From assembly GCA_942486035.1 (NCBI GenBank), contig CALNXK010000106.1:1638501-1702500 (forward strand): DNA of 64,000 nt. Direction: 5' to 3'. The translations under genes and the position numbers were made by a program. How positions within the stretch are numbered: position 1 is the stretch's first letter; every line of letters begins with the position of its first letter. This document shows positions 34,348 to 48,500 of the stretch, piece by piece. The notes below the pieces were generated by a model that worked only from the letters and a program-made list of their open reading frames with translations, ran no database searches and was not told where the DNA came from. The DNA comes from Porites lobata. Its lineage: Eukaryota; Cnidaria; Anthozoa; Scleractinia; Poritidae.

Positions 34348-37300
34348 GCTCGTGACAGAAAGAAGGGATAGTGGATGATGGAAGTTGAACAAAATGCCCA
34401 GGAATCTTACAGACGCGGAGAATACCACCAAAGTATAGCGTATGCAAAACAGTGGCGAAACATCTCTAAAGAAACCGGTGATAAAGAACAAGAAGCCGCT
34501 GCCTGCAACATTGCAGCCTTGTCCTGTTATTGTATAGGAGACTACAAACAAAGCATAGAGTATAGCAAACAAGAGTTACAAATTGTGACGGAAGTAGGAA
34601 ACAGTGAACGTCAAGCAGCAGCATGTGATGTTACAGCTCAGTCGTATTACTGCGTAGGAGAGTACAGACAAAGTATAGAATACTGCAAGCAAGCGCTTAG
34701 TATTGCCAGGGAAGTGGGGGATAAGGAACGACAAGCAGCGGCTTGTCGTATTTTAGCCTTGTCGTTTTACGAGGTTGGGGACTACATTCAAAGTATAGAA
34801 AGCAGCAAAGAGGAACTGGCCTTTGCAAGGGAAGAGGGAGATGGAGAAAGGGAAGCATCAGTGTGCGATGTTCTGGCCAGGTCTTATCTGCGGATTGGAG
34901 AGTACAAACAGAGTATTGAGTACGGCAAAAAAGCACTGAGCATTGCTAAGGATGTACGAAATAGGGAAAGAGAAATAGACGCATGCACTGTCCTTTCAGG
35001 CTCGTATTACGAGGTTGGTGACTATAAACAAAGCGTAGAATGTGGCAAACGAGCCCTGAGCATTGCAAAGGAAGTAGGAAACAGAAAGAGAGAAGCGGAA
35101 GCATGCGCTGTTCTAGCCTGGCCGTATTACGAGGTAGGCGGATACAAACACAGCATAGAATACGGAAAACAAGCGCTGCGCATTGCAAAGGAGACGGATA
35201 ACAGGGCGCGGGAAGCCGCCGCGTGCTCTGTTCTGGCTAGGTCATACTACGAGATTGAAGATTACCGACAAAGCATAGAATATGGCAAACAAGAGCTGGT
35301 TCTTGCCAAAGAATTGGCAAATAGGGAAGCAGAAAGAAAATCGTACGATATTTTAGCAAGGTCGTATCGTGGACTTAAAAACGACAAAACAGCTAACGAG
35401 TATAGAAAACTTGAAAAGTATTTACAAAAAGGAACTTTAGATGGGAAGTTTCATTCAACGGATAGCAAAGAAGATGGGAACGCAGATGCAAATGAATTTC
35501 CAATTCGTAGTTCTTCAGGTAAAAAGCTTATCATGATCGGTTTTTTTACAATATTCGTCTAACTAGAAATACGCAAACCCTGACGAATGTTAGTGGGCAT
35601 AATGAAGCATTAAGGTGGACAATTTTAGTGGGGAATAAACAAAAGCATAATGTACAAAGGCCTAAACACCATCCAAATACACTATGGTGTAGAAACTCAG
35701 ATTCGGATTGTTACATAACTTGATATCTAAAGAAAACCAAAACGTAGGTAAATTAACCTCTTTTTGTCTTTAGTTTCCATTTTTCTTTCTCTATAGAGTG
35801 ACAACTAATAAATGTTTCGAACACAACACATTAAAAAGGCCCTGCTAGATCAGAATACTATGAAATATGCAATACCGGTGTTGCCAATTCTTTCTTTGAA
35901 AATGTAACTAACTGATATCCCTTCATTCGATAGTTCCAAACGAGATTGAAGCACGAGGACCAAGAGCAAAGCTTGCCTATGAAAATGCTTTGAAGACAGG
36001 AAAAGTAAAGGTGTACCGAGCCCGAATTATGCTGATAGGTCAAGATCGTGCGGGAAAGACAAGTTTGAAGAAGTCCTTCTTAGGTCTGCCATTTGACCCT
36101 GAGGAAGCGAGTACAGAAGGAATTGAAGTTGATCCATCCAAATTCGATATTGAAGTTGACCATGTCAAGAACTGGCAACGCACGGATGAAAAGTTCGACG
36201 TGTCTTACTTTGTGAACGACATTGCAAGGATGGTGGCAACAGAAATTCAAGAACTGAAGGAAACAGATCGGGATTCAGAACTTCAAAATATTTCAGTGGA
36301 GATACACTCTGAAAACAGACAGGTTGGTAGTTTATCAGCGACATCATTTCAAAACTCTCATTTTCGCGCGCTGATTGGTTGAGAACTAAGATCGACGAGA
36401 GTATAGGCCCTGAAGATAACGTAATTTTTTTTCTCTTTTTCTCGATTTTCTAAGAAACTTTACCGGAAATGACGTCAACGCCTGGTTAAAAAAAACAACA
36501 ACAACAACAACAAGTCGACAAAAATTTTCCATGGTCTGTACATGTAAGGTCTTAACTGACCCGTGACGTAAAAATGTTCAAAACTTTACAATGAAACTAC
36601 CCTCCTGCGGCTCGTAGTTGTCCCCCCTGAGTTTTGAACACTCTGAATTCCTTTGTTTCTATGGTCGACAACAGCATTGACCACGGGAGATCGTTGTCGA
36701 TTCGTTTATTATATAATTACTGTCTGAACACTCCCTTTGAATGCCAAAGTACATGTCAAAGTACTCTGAATTTACAGAAACACAAGGGGAGGGTATGAAA
36801 ATGGTAAGATATTTCAGACCCAACGGCCTCGTTGACTAATTTGTTGTTGATGATGTTGTTATAAGTAAGATCTAAATTTTATGCGATGTTTAACCGATTG
36901 TTTTCTATTGCAAATTTTGAGCAATAGAGAAACATTATCTTGGCCCGGGGGTGGGGGGGTACTCTTGGGAGTTCTTGTTGGGGTTGTGCTGCCCGGTTCT
37001 CCAGATCCTGACCCTATTTCAGACCAAAAAATGTACTTTTCCACACTCGTTTTCAGACTAGACCTCGAAAGTCCATACCCGTTTTTAGACCTGGCCTTTA
37101 GGCAGAAACTATTTTATCATTACTTGAATTGGAGGGCAGAGAAAAAAAATACTTTAAATCCACATGATTTAGAATTCTCATATTTCTCTTTCTTTCCTAT
37201 TCACTTGGAACTGAAACGATAAATACGTTCATACACTTCCGTATAGTTCCCCCTAAACCCTACCCGATTCCAGACCCAAATAGGCAAAGTGTATACCCGT

Positions 37301-40300
37301 TTTCAAAAGGTGCAAAAACCCTACCCAATGGGGCGGCACATAACTATATAGCTTATATAAGGGAGTACCACCCCCCGGCATCTTGGCAGAAGGTTGATCT
37401 TTATTCGCACTTTTTGCTGACAGGTCTCTTCTTGGCTGGACAAACTCATGACAAAACTAAGGCGTCAGAAAAGGAGAGAAAGAGAGATGGAATCCAAAAG
37501 CCAAGATGAAACAGACAGTGCTCAGTTTCATCAAAGTACACAGGTTAGTTCGTAGTCAGCCTTCAAAAATGGATGCATAATTTCGCTGTGAAAAAGTGTT
37601 AAAAAGGCATGTTAGGGTTTTCTATGATTGAATTTTACAAAAAAATATTTGCTATATCGGACTGAACTATTCAATGAGAAGAATTGTGTTATATGTTCTT
37701 CAAATGCAGCCAAAGCTTTCGTAACCACGTCGGAAATTCGAAAAAGTGGTCATAACTAGAGCTGGCAGCTTAAATATGAGAATGAGCTCTTGTAAGAGAC
37801 CACATGGTAAAACAATAGAGGGTGGAGCTAGTGGTCTTTTAGGAGAGCTTTAGGAAATCATTAATAATTTATAAAGTAAAACAAAAGAAATTAATGTTTA
37901 ATGAGTGTCTTTATATCTGATATAGACACGGCTAAACCTTACGTCCAGTTTTTAGACCAAAATAACCCCAAGATCTTTATCAACGAACCATTAGTGCAGT
38001 GTACAGTTTCATTTAAGTGTTGATTTATATTAATAGGACTCGGAGTGGTCGCTTAGAGAGCTTAAAAACAAAGAAAAAGTTTACTTGGGTAATCCCAAAA
38101 GTGGCCACGGTCGCTTACGAGAGCTTTTCATCTTAATGTTTAAGTTTCAGTTCAAACGGGGTTTCACAAAGGTGGTCGTAACTAGAGCTTGTCGCTAATT
38201 AACGAGAATGGTCGCAAGGGGAGGTTCCGACTGTAGCTAGCATTGACATTTTGGTAACTCCTTCAAAAAATGGGAAGGAACGTACAAAGATTGGGCCATA
38301 TAGATTAATTAACCCTGTTTCTAGATTCAGAATGGAGACGAAAGCATGGAAACACAAGAAGCTCGAGTTATTCATCAAGACGTTATCTACAGTGAAGGCG
38401 AAACAAGTCAACCTTACATTCCTGAATTGAAAATCGATCCCACTTTACCTCCAGACCAATTTACAAAGCATCTTCTCCAGTACTTAAATGGTTTAAACCT
38501 ACCAACTCATGCTACTGCGGCGGAACATCGCATTAGTATTGATCTGTGGGACTTTGCCGGACAGCATCTTTATTACGCTTCATATCCAGTATTTTTGTCA
38601 CCACGAGCAGTTTATTTGTTGGTTTACAATCTCAACAAGGGATTAAAAGAAACCGCTCAGCCTTGTTTCCGTCAAGGAGTCCATGACATTCTTCTCGCTA
38701 ACCCAAATAACGAAAGCAATTTGGAAAATTTGTTATCGTGGCTGGTTTCTCTCAGTTCTATGTGTTCATTACAATCACAAGTGAACGAAAGGCAAACAAA
38801 ATTGGCAGATCTGCCTTACTGTCGCCCTCCAGTGTTTATTGTAGGAACACATGCAGATAAACCACATGAAGACATAACAAAGATGGAATTACAGATTCAA
38901 AGAGAAATATCAGGAATGAACTGCGAGCGTCACGTGATCCGTCCTTTCTTTTCAGTCGACAATACCCAAGGTTCATCTGATGAGGGAGTTGCCGCACTTC
39001 AGAAACGAATGATTGAAGTTTTAAAACAAGAACCATACATGGGAGAGGAGGTACCAATTCGGTAAGTCAGTCTCCAACGCTTAATTAATTAATGGTTTAT
39101 TTATTTATGATAATTTCAAATAAATAGGTAACAAGTTATAATTCGCCAGAATTTCTGAATGTAGCGATTGGACTGACAACATTTACCCTTCCAGGAGCGG
39201 TTACTTTCCTGCATGGCTTTTATCTTGTGCGGAGTCGTTTGTGTTGCTGTTATTCGCGTAGTTGGCTTGTTTACTTCCCCAGGAGAATTTGGAGGTGTCT
39301 AAGGCGCATGCTCAATGAAAACCACAGACGGCTCGCTGCAGACGTTTCTCTCGGGGGCGTAGACAAGCCAACTATGCGAATGATAGCAACGCTAATGACA
39401 CCTTTAAAAATCCCAGGTAGATGGTTAACATTTAGACGCTATATATCAAGATGGTGGCCAAATAAAAATTTGATTATCAATAATGGCGAAAACACAGACG
39501 GACGCCGAAGAGAAATATTTCCATTTCTGTCACAGAGCTGTTTCTTGGCATTAAAAACAGATATTAACAATTTTTCATTTTCACAGCTTAGCCAGAAAGA
39601 ACATTTCTTTCAATAGACCAAGTCCATCCTGTCAGGAAAATAAAAAGCAAGAAGCAGACAAGTTTTGATATTTATTTTTCAGGTGGTTTAACTTCGAAAA
39701 AGTTGTCCAAGCTCTGGTTTCTGAGAGAGTGTACTTTCTGAACCTCGATCAGCTTCGGACAATAATTGAGAAAGTGTGTTTCATCGAAGAAGAGAATGAA
39801 GCTGCCACAATGTTGGATTTCTATCATGATCTCGGCATGATTGTTAAACACCGCAACACAGTTGTACTTCGGGCTCAATGGCTTATTGACGTTTTCAAAC
39901 AACTCATAACAGTTCGCTCTTTCAGTGACATGGTGAGAGACAAACACTTCAGTTTCATAATGACAGCTACAGCTGCTTAAATCGTATGAATTGCTTTGCG
40001 GGGCTTAGATTGCAATGACCTTATTAATTCCAATCTGACTCATACCGTTTAACTTACTTATGAATTGTGAAAGGTTTGATCCCAGGAGTCATTTCAAAAG
40101 TAGGTTGAGTATGATCGTCCGGGTGAACGTAGTCCAGAAATGGACTGTTGCCATTGACAGTGACTGATTGTCATTAACAGTGACTGATGTTTCGACAACC
40201 CATGCGGTAGTCATCTTCAGAGTCAAAGTGAATTGTATCACGTCAGTTGATGGTATTAAACTCTGGCTATTGACCTGATTGGTCAATTAAGTCACGATGT

Positions 40301-42713
40301 TATTGGTCGACTGTCAGTTACGCTTTGATGTTATTGGCTATGAAGACTCGTAATGTCATTGGTGCATTTTAATCCGTCTATTGTCACACTACCACTAACA
40401 TGTTTCAAACCGAGGTTTGATGTTCGCAACCTTTAACCGTTAGTACGTTGACACTATGACTCATTTTTTTAATCTGGTTGTTCAAAGATAAATTCCACCG
40501 GATAAATCATTATCCATTTTACAGCCCTTACGCTATCCGCTGGATATTTTTAGCGCTATCCGACGTTTGAACAAAATTCCAAATAAGATAAATTCCAATA
40601 CCCGACGATAAGGAATCAATTCGACCAGGAATCAGGTAGACGAAGAACCACTTGGTGGATGTGCTACCTCTATTAAAATCGTTATTTTATTTATTTTTTC
40701 TTCCTTTCTTTATTTAATTGCGAGTCTTCCATTTTGGTCTTCCAGGAACCGAGAAATTCCAGGTTGTGGAAAGAAATGGAGACGACGGGTGTCCTTGACA
40801 TGGAGCTGGTTGATCATGTGTTCTCCAAGTGTTGCCAGCAGCAAGGCCTTATCAAGGAGGATATCCTGAACATGATGGAGCAGTTTGGATTGATCGTCAA
40901 ATTTGCCACCTCGCCAACAAATGAAATGTACTTTGTACCCTGTCAACTGAAGTCGCCACCTGACGCCCTTTGTGAAATGGGGCCATCGCCGTCAGATCCA
41001 TGTCCATTGTACTTGAATTTTCTGGGGGGTTTTGTTCCTCACGGTTTCTTCTGGCAGCTTGTGTCACGATGCACCAGATGGTGCTCTGGGAATGGATTCG
41101 GGCAGCCACCGAGATTTTTCCATGCGGCAGCGCTGTTCTTCATAAAGAGTAAGTTCAGTTATCACTTGGTTCTTCTGTGCAAGAAAAGATTCATCAAGAT
41201 CGCCTTGAAGCCAACCCAGTCCGTCTGTGGACCATCATTTCCAGAAGCAAACGAAGTAGCAATTCTTGTGCGAACGTTTCTGGAGGGGACAATGCAAAAC
41301 CTTAGACGTGAGCTCCCTTGGTTGAGCAGTTTGACGTGGGACCTTCGTGTTGCATGTCCTGGCTGTCAGCAAGTGGAAGACACTTGTTCTAGGCACGTTG
41401 ACGACTCTTGTGATGACGAGGATTGTCTGTGTCTTCTTAGAATTCTTGAAGGAGGGCAACTCAGTCACTGTCCAAAGAGATTTTGTACTGAAGTACCAAC
41501 GGTCACTGGAGTGGAGAAGTGGTTTGCAGTTAAAGGTGAGATCACGTGATGTCAAATGAGCGCGAAGGGGACACGCGCGTCCCCCTAGCAAGCCGCGTTC
41601 TTTCTTGCGCCCATTTTACTTATAAGAGCCTGCTACGCGGACTACAGTTGAAAGAATAGGGACAATCAGTCTGTAGTTCAGTATGGAGTCAAGAGTGGCA
41701 AAACTGTTCTCTTTATTTAGTCGCTTATAAAACGTTAAGATATAAGATAAGATGTACTCAATATTCATTTTTATTTTCATTATATCAACTTAAAAGTCTG
41801 TTGTACTAGATAGCCTGTGTACAGCTACCCCTTAACCTCAAGAAAAAATCGGCTTAACTAAACTTTTGTGTCGTTTTTTTGCCCAGCATTGCGTCCAGGC
41901 TATCACCCTGGTACGGACGATGTTTACAACATGACAGGTCGCCCAAGAGGAATAACGCTGATCATTAATAACGCGTCTTTTACCCTTCATCCTAAACATG
42001 GACAACAGTCACCTCGTCACGGGTCCGAAGAAGATGTTCGTCAAGTTGAAGAGCTATTTATTGCCCTCGGTTTTGAGATACAAAGGAGACAGAACCTTTC
42101 AAGACTACAGCTCTTAGACGAACTTGATGATGTTGCCTGCCAGGATCACAGTGCTTATGATTGTTTTGTGTTGTGGCTCATGAGCCATGGCAGGAGTGGT
42201 GAGGTGTTCTGTTCTGACGGTAACACAATACCTATTCAGACTCTTCATGATATGTTCAGCAATAGCGATACGCTAAGCGGTAAGCCAAAGCTGTTTTTCA
42301 TCCAGGCGTGCAGAGGTGACGGAGAAGACGAGGGGGTGTCTGTTTCCGCTGATACCGGTATTTCATCTTACGAACAGCTTAGTCCCAACCAAGTTGATTC
42401 ACCCATTGATGCCGTGAAGAAACCTGCACCCAGAGTCCCCACACATGCAGATTTTTTGTACGCATTTTCTACAGTCGATGAGTATGTATCGTACAGACAT
42501 GAGGCTCTAGGAAGCTACTATGTTCGCGGCCTAGTTGAGGCATTCCGTGAACGTGCTGTTTATGACCATCTTCTCGATATTTTAACAGTAGTCAACCAGA
42601 ACGTCAGTAACATGGAAGCTAACATGCCATCGGTGAAGAACAAGAATGAAATCAAAACCTTTAAACAAATGCCTGAAGTTAAACATACCCTGCGGAAAAA
42701 AGTTCGTTTTTAG
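34348..42713 (+). CDS. TPR-ROC-COR-caspase fusion protein (Roco-caspase), complete
   Basis: Seven exons: 34348-35518 (ATG at 34375), 35934-36322, 37424-37543, 38325-39061, 39683-39932, 40746-41535, 41887-42713. All GT-AG borders agree in phase, giving 1,418 aa. Residues 1-345: eight to nine 40-residue TPR units (GDYKQSIEYGKQAL...AKEVGN type). ROC GTPase: P-loop GQDRAGKT 417-424, DFAGQ 627-631, THADK 726-730. COR from about 797 to 1143, with Cys-rich CPGCQQ...CPKRFC near its end. Caspase 1160-1400: His1244 in MSHGRSG, Cys1285 in QACRG, and a p10-like part with FLYAFSTVDEYVSYRH. An Asp-rich linker (QVDSPID) could be a processing site. There is no CARD or DED. Likely a nucleotide-controlled switch in which TPRs sense or bind and ROC-COR controls caspase activation; this mechanism is inference. 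A stop in frame before the ATG supports the start. Intron 2 holds a MITE. Confidence 0.92.
36945..37379. mobile_element. G-run MITE in intron 2 of the Roco-caspase gene
   Basis: Flanked by ATCTTGGC (36937-36944 and 37380-37387, 8 bp). Ends CCGGGGGTGGGGGGGTACTC and GGGAGTACCACCCCCCGG, the same terminal style (G-run then GTACTC) as element I in the giant transposon. The interior repeats phrases such as CCAGACC and GTATACCCGTTTTC. Confidence 0.8.
39239..39400. mobile_element. small foldback element in intron 4 of the Roco-caspase gene
   Basis: GTTGCTGTTATTCGCGTAG then TTGGCTTGT (39243-39270) is repeated inverted as ACAAGCCAACTATGCG then AATGATAGCAAC (39363-39390) with a few mismatches. The open frame across it is not supported as an exon. 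Confidence 0.6.
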
Positions 42714-44690
42714 GTCATTGATCATTATTCAGTGTTTAATATTTTCTTTCTTAAAGGCCAGAATATTTCGGCTTCTTAACTTCAGTCAGTTCAGTCGTAA
42801 AGCGTGTAACCCAGAAGAAGGCTTGGAGAACAGCAGTCGTCAGTGCGTAATTTTTTCACGGTAATTTAAATTCAGGGAACGATGATTTGGATTGTACGTA
42901 GACTTTTACGTTTTGGTTTTGGGGGACGCTGTCACAAAATTACAGACGTTTGTATGGATCTTTAACCATGTTTCAAGTCGTAACTTGATCCCTGTTCAAC
43001 TTTAGAGCACCAAACTTGATCAAATAGCCAATCTCAACATGATCTTTTATATGGTGGTGTCAGTTTATCGATTAGTTGAAATTTGAAACTCGCGCCAGTT
43101 CCCTACGCAACTCCCAACTCCGAAATGGCCAATAAGATATGGTATAAGATCAAGTCTTTGTTGATGGCGCATGCTAATTGCTTTGTTATAAACAAAACAA
43201 AACATAACTTCAGAGAAACATAACTTCTGAGACGCCCGTAATAACGTAATTGATTTATTTTAAACACTAACCGTCATAAGTAATATAGCGATAACACCGA
43301 CTTCTATCACACAGGGAAAGGAAATATTGATGTATCAACAACGGTGGAAGAAAACAACTGTAATATTCATTTTCAAGAAAAACATTCCTAAATTAAATAA
43401 TAAAAAAAACGCAATACTAAAACAGTCTTTTTTTCTGTTTTCCAGTGCATTTGATTCTTACTTGATGGAAACCATGTTACAGAATAAACATTAACCATAA
43501 AAACCCAGTAATTGAGGATATCTAACAATGCAAATACTTCTATGGTTAATCGTAGCTCATGTAATGACTGTTTCGGTGGGGCTTAATGTGACAGATTTAA
43601 ACGAAAGCTACTACAGTGCTTTTCTGTAGTACTGCACTGTTTATTATGATATACAGGCTTATTTCAACGATTTTACTTTTTGGGCATGTGCATGAAATCC
43701 TACAGTATGACCATTTATCAGTGGATGCGATTATAAAGCGCGATTTTCAATACATTGCTTAATTTTTCACGATTTGATAAAAATATAATTTCTGATTTAA
43801 CTACCTTCCTATTCAAAGGCAACAATCATTTCCAAGTAGTTGCGCTTGCACAAAGGCGCAGTTCAACAAAACAGAAACGCAACCAGTTTAAATGGTCAAC
43901 TCAACTCAACTAAACATTTCTTCGTCCAATGAAAAAAATAGGGACCTTACCAAACCATGAAGGCGACGGGAACGAGGACGTCAAAAACAATACGTTTGAT
44001 AAGCAGCACAACAAGTCTAGAGGCGTATAACGCTTTTCTTTCAACTTCTGTGCCGACCTTACATAACTACGACGTGAAATAAACAAAATTTAAGTTCCCT
44101 TGAAAAACTGAACAGCGAGGCGATAAATTTTACTGTACCTTTCTGAGCTCGGACGCGTCTCTTTCTTTTCAGCCTAAGTTTGATTTCTCAGCTAGCGTAA
44201 ACTTCCACTCATAAGCCCCCGTCTAGCCTGTATTGAAATGATTTCGATTTATTACGACGTTTTGAAGCTTACTTAAAAGCGACAGGAGCCCATCTCCTGA
44301 CAGCGAGTAAATTAAGAAAGCACTTTGATCAGCACTACTATATTGCTTGTTTTGAAACGCTTTTTTCAGTCCGGTTATTAGCTCCATCCCCAACCCCCGC
44401 TTATAAGCTATTCTAAAACTGCTAACGAACTTGTATAAGCCTAGGCCTTATAAACGGAAGTTTACGGTATTGAAAGACTGAAAGATCTGGAATAATTGAG
44501 ATAACCTGAGATCAGGCCTAATTTTAGCGGTTCTCATACATTCTCTCTAACGGCTACCTTGCCCGCCGGAATGTAATTTTCAAAGCGAAACGAAAATAGA
44601 ACGTGATCTCAGGTTATAATCGAGAAAAAGATTGAACGACGGCGAGTCAGTTGTTCAGTGACGTTTTCACTCGCGTCGCCATTGTCACAT
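42714..44690. other. intergenic region between convergent genes, first part
   Basis: 3' flank of the Roco-caspase gene. Nothing coding is recognisable. Scattered low-order repeats only, for example a GACGGGAACGAGGACGTC block near 43973 that recalls repeats in nearby MITEs. Confidence 0.45.
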
Positions 44691-45064
44691 TAGGGAGCTT
44701 AAGCAACGACGACAGCGACGTCAACGAGAACGACAAAAAAGCAATAGGTTTAGATTGGCAAAACGACAACTCATCACGTGCATCACGCTTTTTTGTACAT
44801 TACTTTGGCGTCACTGCACGACTACGACGTGAAACTGCCTAATTTCACGTTTTGTCGAGAACGCGAACTCAAGACAACAACTTTATCTTTCTTTTCTTAA
44901 ACTTCGATAGTCTTTTAGAATTCAACGCGAGAAAAAATTGCCAACATTTGACGAACTGAACGAGATGGAATAAGCGCGATAAAGTTTGAAGCAGCGCGAC
45001 TTCACTTTTTAAGCGACGCTTTCGTGGCCGTCGCTGTCGCCGTCGTTGTTGCTTAAGCTCCCTA
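44691..45064. mobile_element. MITE with TAGGGAGCTTAAGCAACGAC ends
   Basis: 374 bp; left end TAGGGAGCTTAAGCAACGAC then GACAGCGACG, right end CGTCGTTGTTGCTTAAGCTC then CCTA. Flanks TTGTCACAT and TTGTAACGT agree at 7 of 9 bases, an aged 9-bp duplication. A degraded relative (TTTAGATTGGCAAAACAACA then ACC) lies at about 57395-57425 in a CCS intron. Between 45065 and 45541 nothing is recognised beyond a block (ATGAAATCCTA...GACCACTCA...ATGAAAGC) shared with the MITE at 62069. Confidence 0.75.
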
Positions 45065-45541
45065 TTGTAACGTCCCTAACGTCACCCTGTACCAGCTTGA
45101 CTACTTTTACAACACAACGTCGGTACAAAAGTAGTTCTCGTAGACAATTCGCGACTGATATAACCTTCATTCGTTCCTAAGGGTACAGTTTAAACCTTCA
45201 ACTGCCACAGTCAGTTAAAGCGACATGAAAGGAAAATCTCACATTTAAATCTATGAGTGATGTCCAATGGAGTAACTATTCAAATGAAAGCTACTGTGCG
45301 GTACATTTCTGTGGCACTCCTTGTTTGCTGGCGCGGTGATTGAGGGATGAAATCCTAAAGGGTGACCACTCATATGAAAGCAACTTAGCCGTACCTGACT
45401 GTGGTACTGTTTGCTAAGCTGTACAAGGTTTCCTATTCAATTGAACCCCAACAAAAGTACTTTCCATTAGTTACGTCGGTACTCAGTCTCAAAACATTGG
45501 CAGTAAAAAGGCTAAGTAACTTCTTAGTACAAGACCTCCCT

Positions 45542-48500
45542 CTATCCTCTGTTGTTATTCGGGTCTATTTTAGCATCCGTTTCTGCTTTCACTGCACTTG
45601 GAGGATGTTTTGGTGGTCTGTTTCTCTCGCCGTATGGTCTCCTCATTCTGTTATTAATTCTTTTTCTGGAGTTTCTCTTGGCATAGACCGGTGTTGACTC
45701 TGTGCCAAGAGTTCTTTCTTTTGTATGCCTTTGTGATCTGCCCTCTAACAGCCTACTAGCATCACGTTCATCCATTCTAAAAGGTTCCGTCCTTTGGCCT
45801 CGACACGAGGACTGGGTATTATCATCATTGGTAGCACGGGAAATACCATTCGTCGATTCATGTTCAGTGGATTCATTTGAGAACCTCACAGTTTTGGGAC
45901 TGCGAGTTGTTTTGGTCTTTTTACCGTACGTTACAGCGGATTCACTTCTATGTTGATCAAGTGTTTTTGGTGGTAATGACTGTCTAACTGACGCCGGATC
46001 AGAAACGGACATGATATCACTTGAACCTCCACCAGCCTTTTGGCCAGAAACTGGTTGGGACATTGCAGGTTTGTTCCTTCTACTAAGGTTTTCTTTGATC
46101 CGCTGGGGCTTTGGAGATGGACATTTGGGTTTTGCTGATTCACTACTTGGCCTACAATCACCGTTGTTTTGTGATTGGTCTTGCAAAGTTCTTTGACACG
46201 CTGTCTTTTCTTCCAAACCGTTTCCCATTTTGTGTACAAAAATGGTGTCGCTTACAAAATCTACACCACCAGTGTCCACGCAGCTCCCATCAGGTGAAAG
46301 CCGTTTTTCCATAGCCACTATACTCTCATCTCGGGACAAGATAGTGATCTGCTTATGGACAGAGTCCATTTTATCTTGAGGCAGAGGCTGGCTCGAATAC
46401 TCCTTGGATTGTTTTAAATAACCCGAGTCTTTAGTATTGTCCAGGTATTTATCATTATCGTTAGCCATCTCACTGACACCTGAGTTCACGACCTGAGCAA
46501 CATTACTGCCTTCGTTTGCCACTAACAGTGAGTTCTCAAACTCAGGTTCCAATTGTCCAGAAAACGATTCTTCACGCTGGGTGGAGTAGTCGCACAATGG
46601 ACGAAAGGAATCGCTCGCAGGTAAAGTGATTATTTCGAATGGACTACCGCTGGAGGTAGAAGACGATAACTCAGAACCAGATTCCTCTTTCTGCTCACTC
46701 ATTGCTGGGCTTGCGAACTCAGGCGTTTGGGACGAGTGGGTCAGAATATGTTGAGGTTGCGTACTTTCAGCGTCAAACAGCACACTGGCCGATTCTTGAG
46801 CTTGCTGGCTGGGATTACCGTAGAATGGCACAGGAGGGTACGCGTAACCAGTGGGTCCTTGCAAAACCTGGTAAACCTGTGGTCGAAACTGCGATGGCTG
46901 CACAGCGGCTGAAGGAAATCCAGTAACTTTCTGGACTGCACCAGGCATCATCACTTGACTTCTGTACTGATGGTATGGTGGCAGGAATATCTGAGACTGG
47001 GGCTGCAAAACGTGGGGTGAAACCATGGGTCGAATCTGATTGGGGTAGCCAAATGATGGGAAATAAGGCTTGAAAAGAGAAAGGGCCTGTTGTGTTTGAT
47101 AAAATGTTCCATACGGGTTAGCATAAGGTGGAAAAGATCCCTGTGGATAATTCACCCCTGCAGCATAAGGCATCGCATGTACTCCTTCATTCATGCTCTC
47201 GACCCACGCTGTTTGATGAGGATACTGTTGCACTGTGTCGGGTGTAAACCCTCGCTCTGCACCGAGTGGAGGTTGACGTGAAAATGTATCCACTGAAGAC
47301 TCATCACTTGTACTACTGGTATCTGATGAAAGTTCAGCCTGTAGATCACGACGATTTTCGTCCACTTCATCTGTATTCATGTCCTGACAAGCAAATCCTT
47401 CACTCATCACAAATCGTCCAGACGACACCTGGTCTAAGGAATCTTCCGACAAGGAAGCAAGTGGCGTTTGTTCCAGCTCTTTGTACGGACCACTTTTGCA
47501 GCCATTCTCCTCAGTCACCGACTCTGGGTGATTTGCCTCAATCTCCACTTGGAGTGCTTGAACTTGGACAGTAGCAACGCTCACACTTGAATCATTCGTT
47601 TCATTTTGGTTGTTGGTTTCCTCTATGGCAAACACGGCCTCGTTACTATTTGCGGTGGTCTTATCAGTAATGTCGCTTTTGTCGTCGCCGCATACCCCGG
47701 CCTCTTCACTGGAGCCTTTAGAACAATTCCTTTCGCTTGATGCTACTGTTTTAAATTCAGATTCCATCTGGCTATGACTACCGTCAATGCCTGAAGCCAG
47801 TACAAGAGTCTCCTCACACTTGGAACTGTGATCTTGCTCCTTATCAACCACTTCAGTATGCTGGGGAATACTGTCAAGATGGGCTACGTCTTCATGGCGA
47901 GCTGAGAGAGTTCTGTGAGGTGATGGTGGCGAAGTTGAACTAGATTCATAAAGAATCGTAGTTTCCATTTGTACAGGTTTCACAGCAACAGTTAACGATT
48001 CTGAGCATACGGAGGATGCATCCCCGCTCCTAACATTGTCAGCAACACTAGTTTCTTCGAGCTCGCCTTGCCTATCCGAATTAGTGTCACGTAATTCATT
48101 TGTGAGAGAATCACAAACTTCACTGTCGTCAACCGGAACAAGAATAGCGATGTCACCCACAAAAATACGGGTGAAATTTTGTCCGTCCCTTTTCTCGGAG
48201 CTATCATTGTCAAGGCTGGAGACGACTGTCGGATGTGACTCTTCATCCAACTTCACAGTTGAACCTTGATCTGAGGATGGACTCGGATCACAAGATGGGC
48301 CTTGGGATTTCTGTTTGATCTCGGCTACTGCTTCATAATCATTTGAAGAAATGTCACTAACAACTGGTTTAGTTTTCTTTTCACCTGGAGTTTCCTTAGG
48401 TCTATCTTTTGATTTTGTTTTCTTCCCCTTCATTAACTCCTTTGTGCTTTCCTGGGACAAGTCTACAGTCTCTCGCTTAGCTCTGGGGTCCCTTTTGTTA

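Noticed and set aside
34697..35188. Minus-strand frames opposite the TPR exon
   Set aside because: Antisense shadows of the TPR repeats with no independent support.
39227..39616. Open frame in Roco-caspase intron 4
   Set aside because: It spans a foldback element; the spliced exon 4 to exon 5 frame is complete without it.
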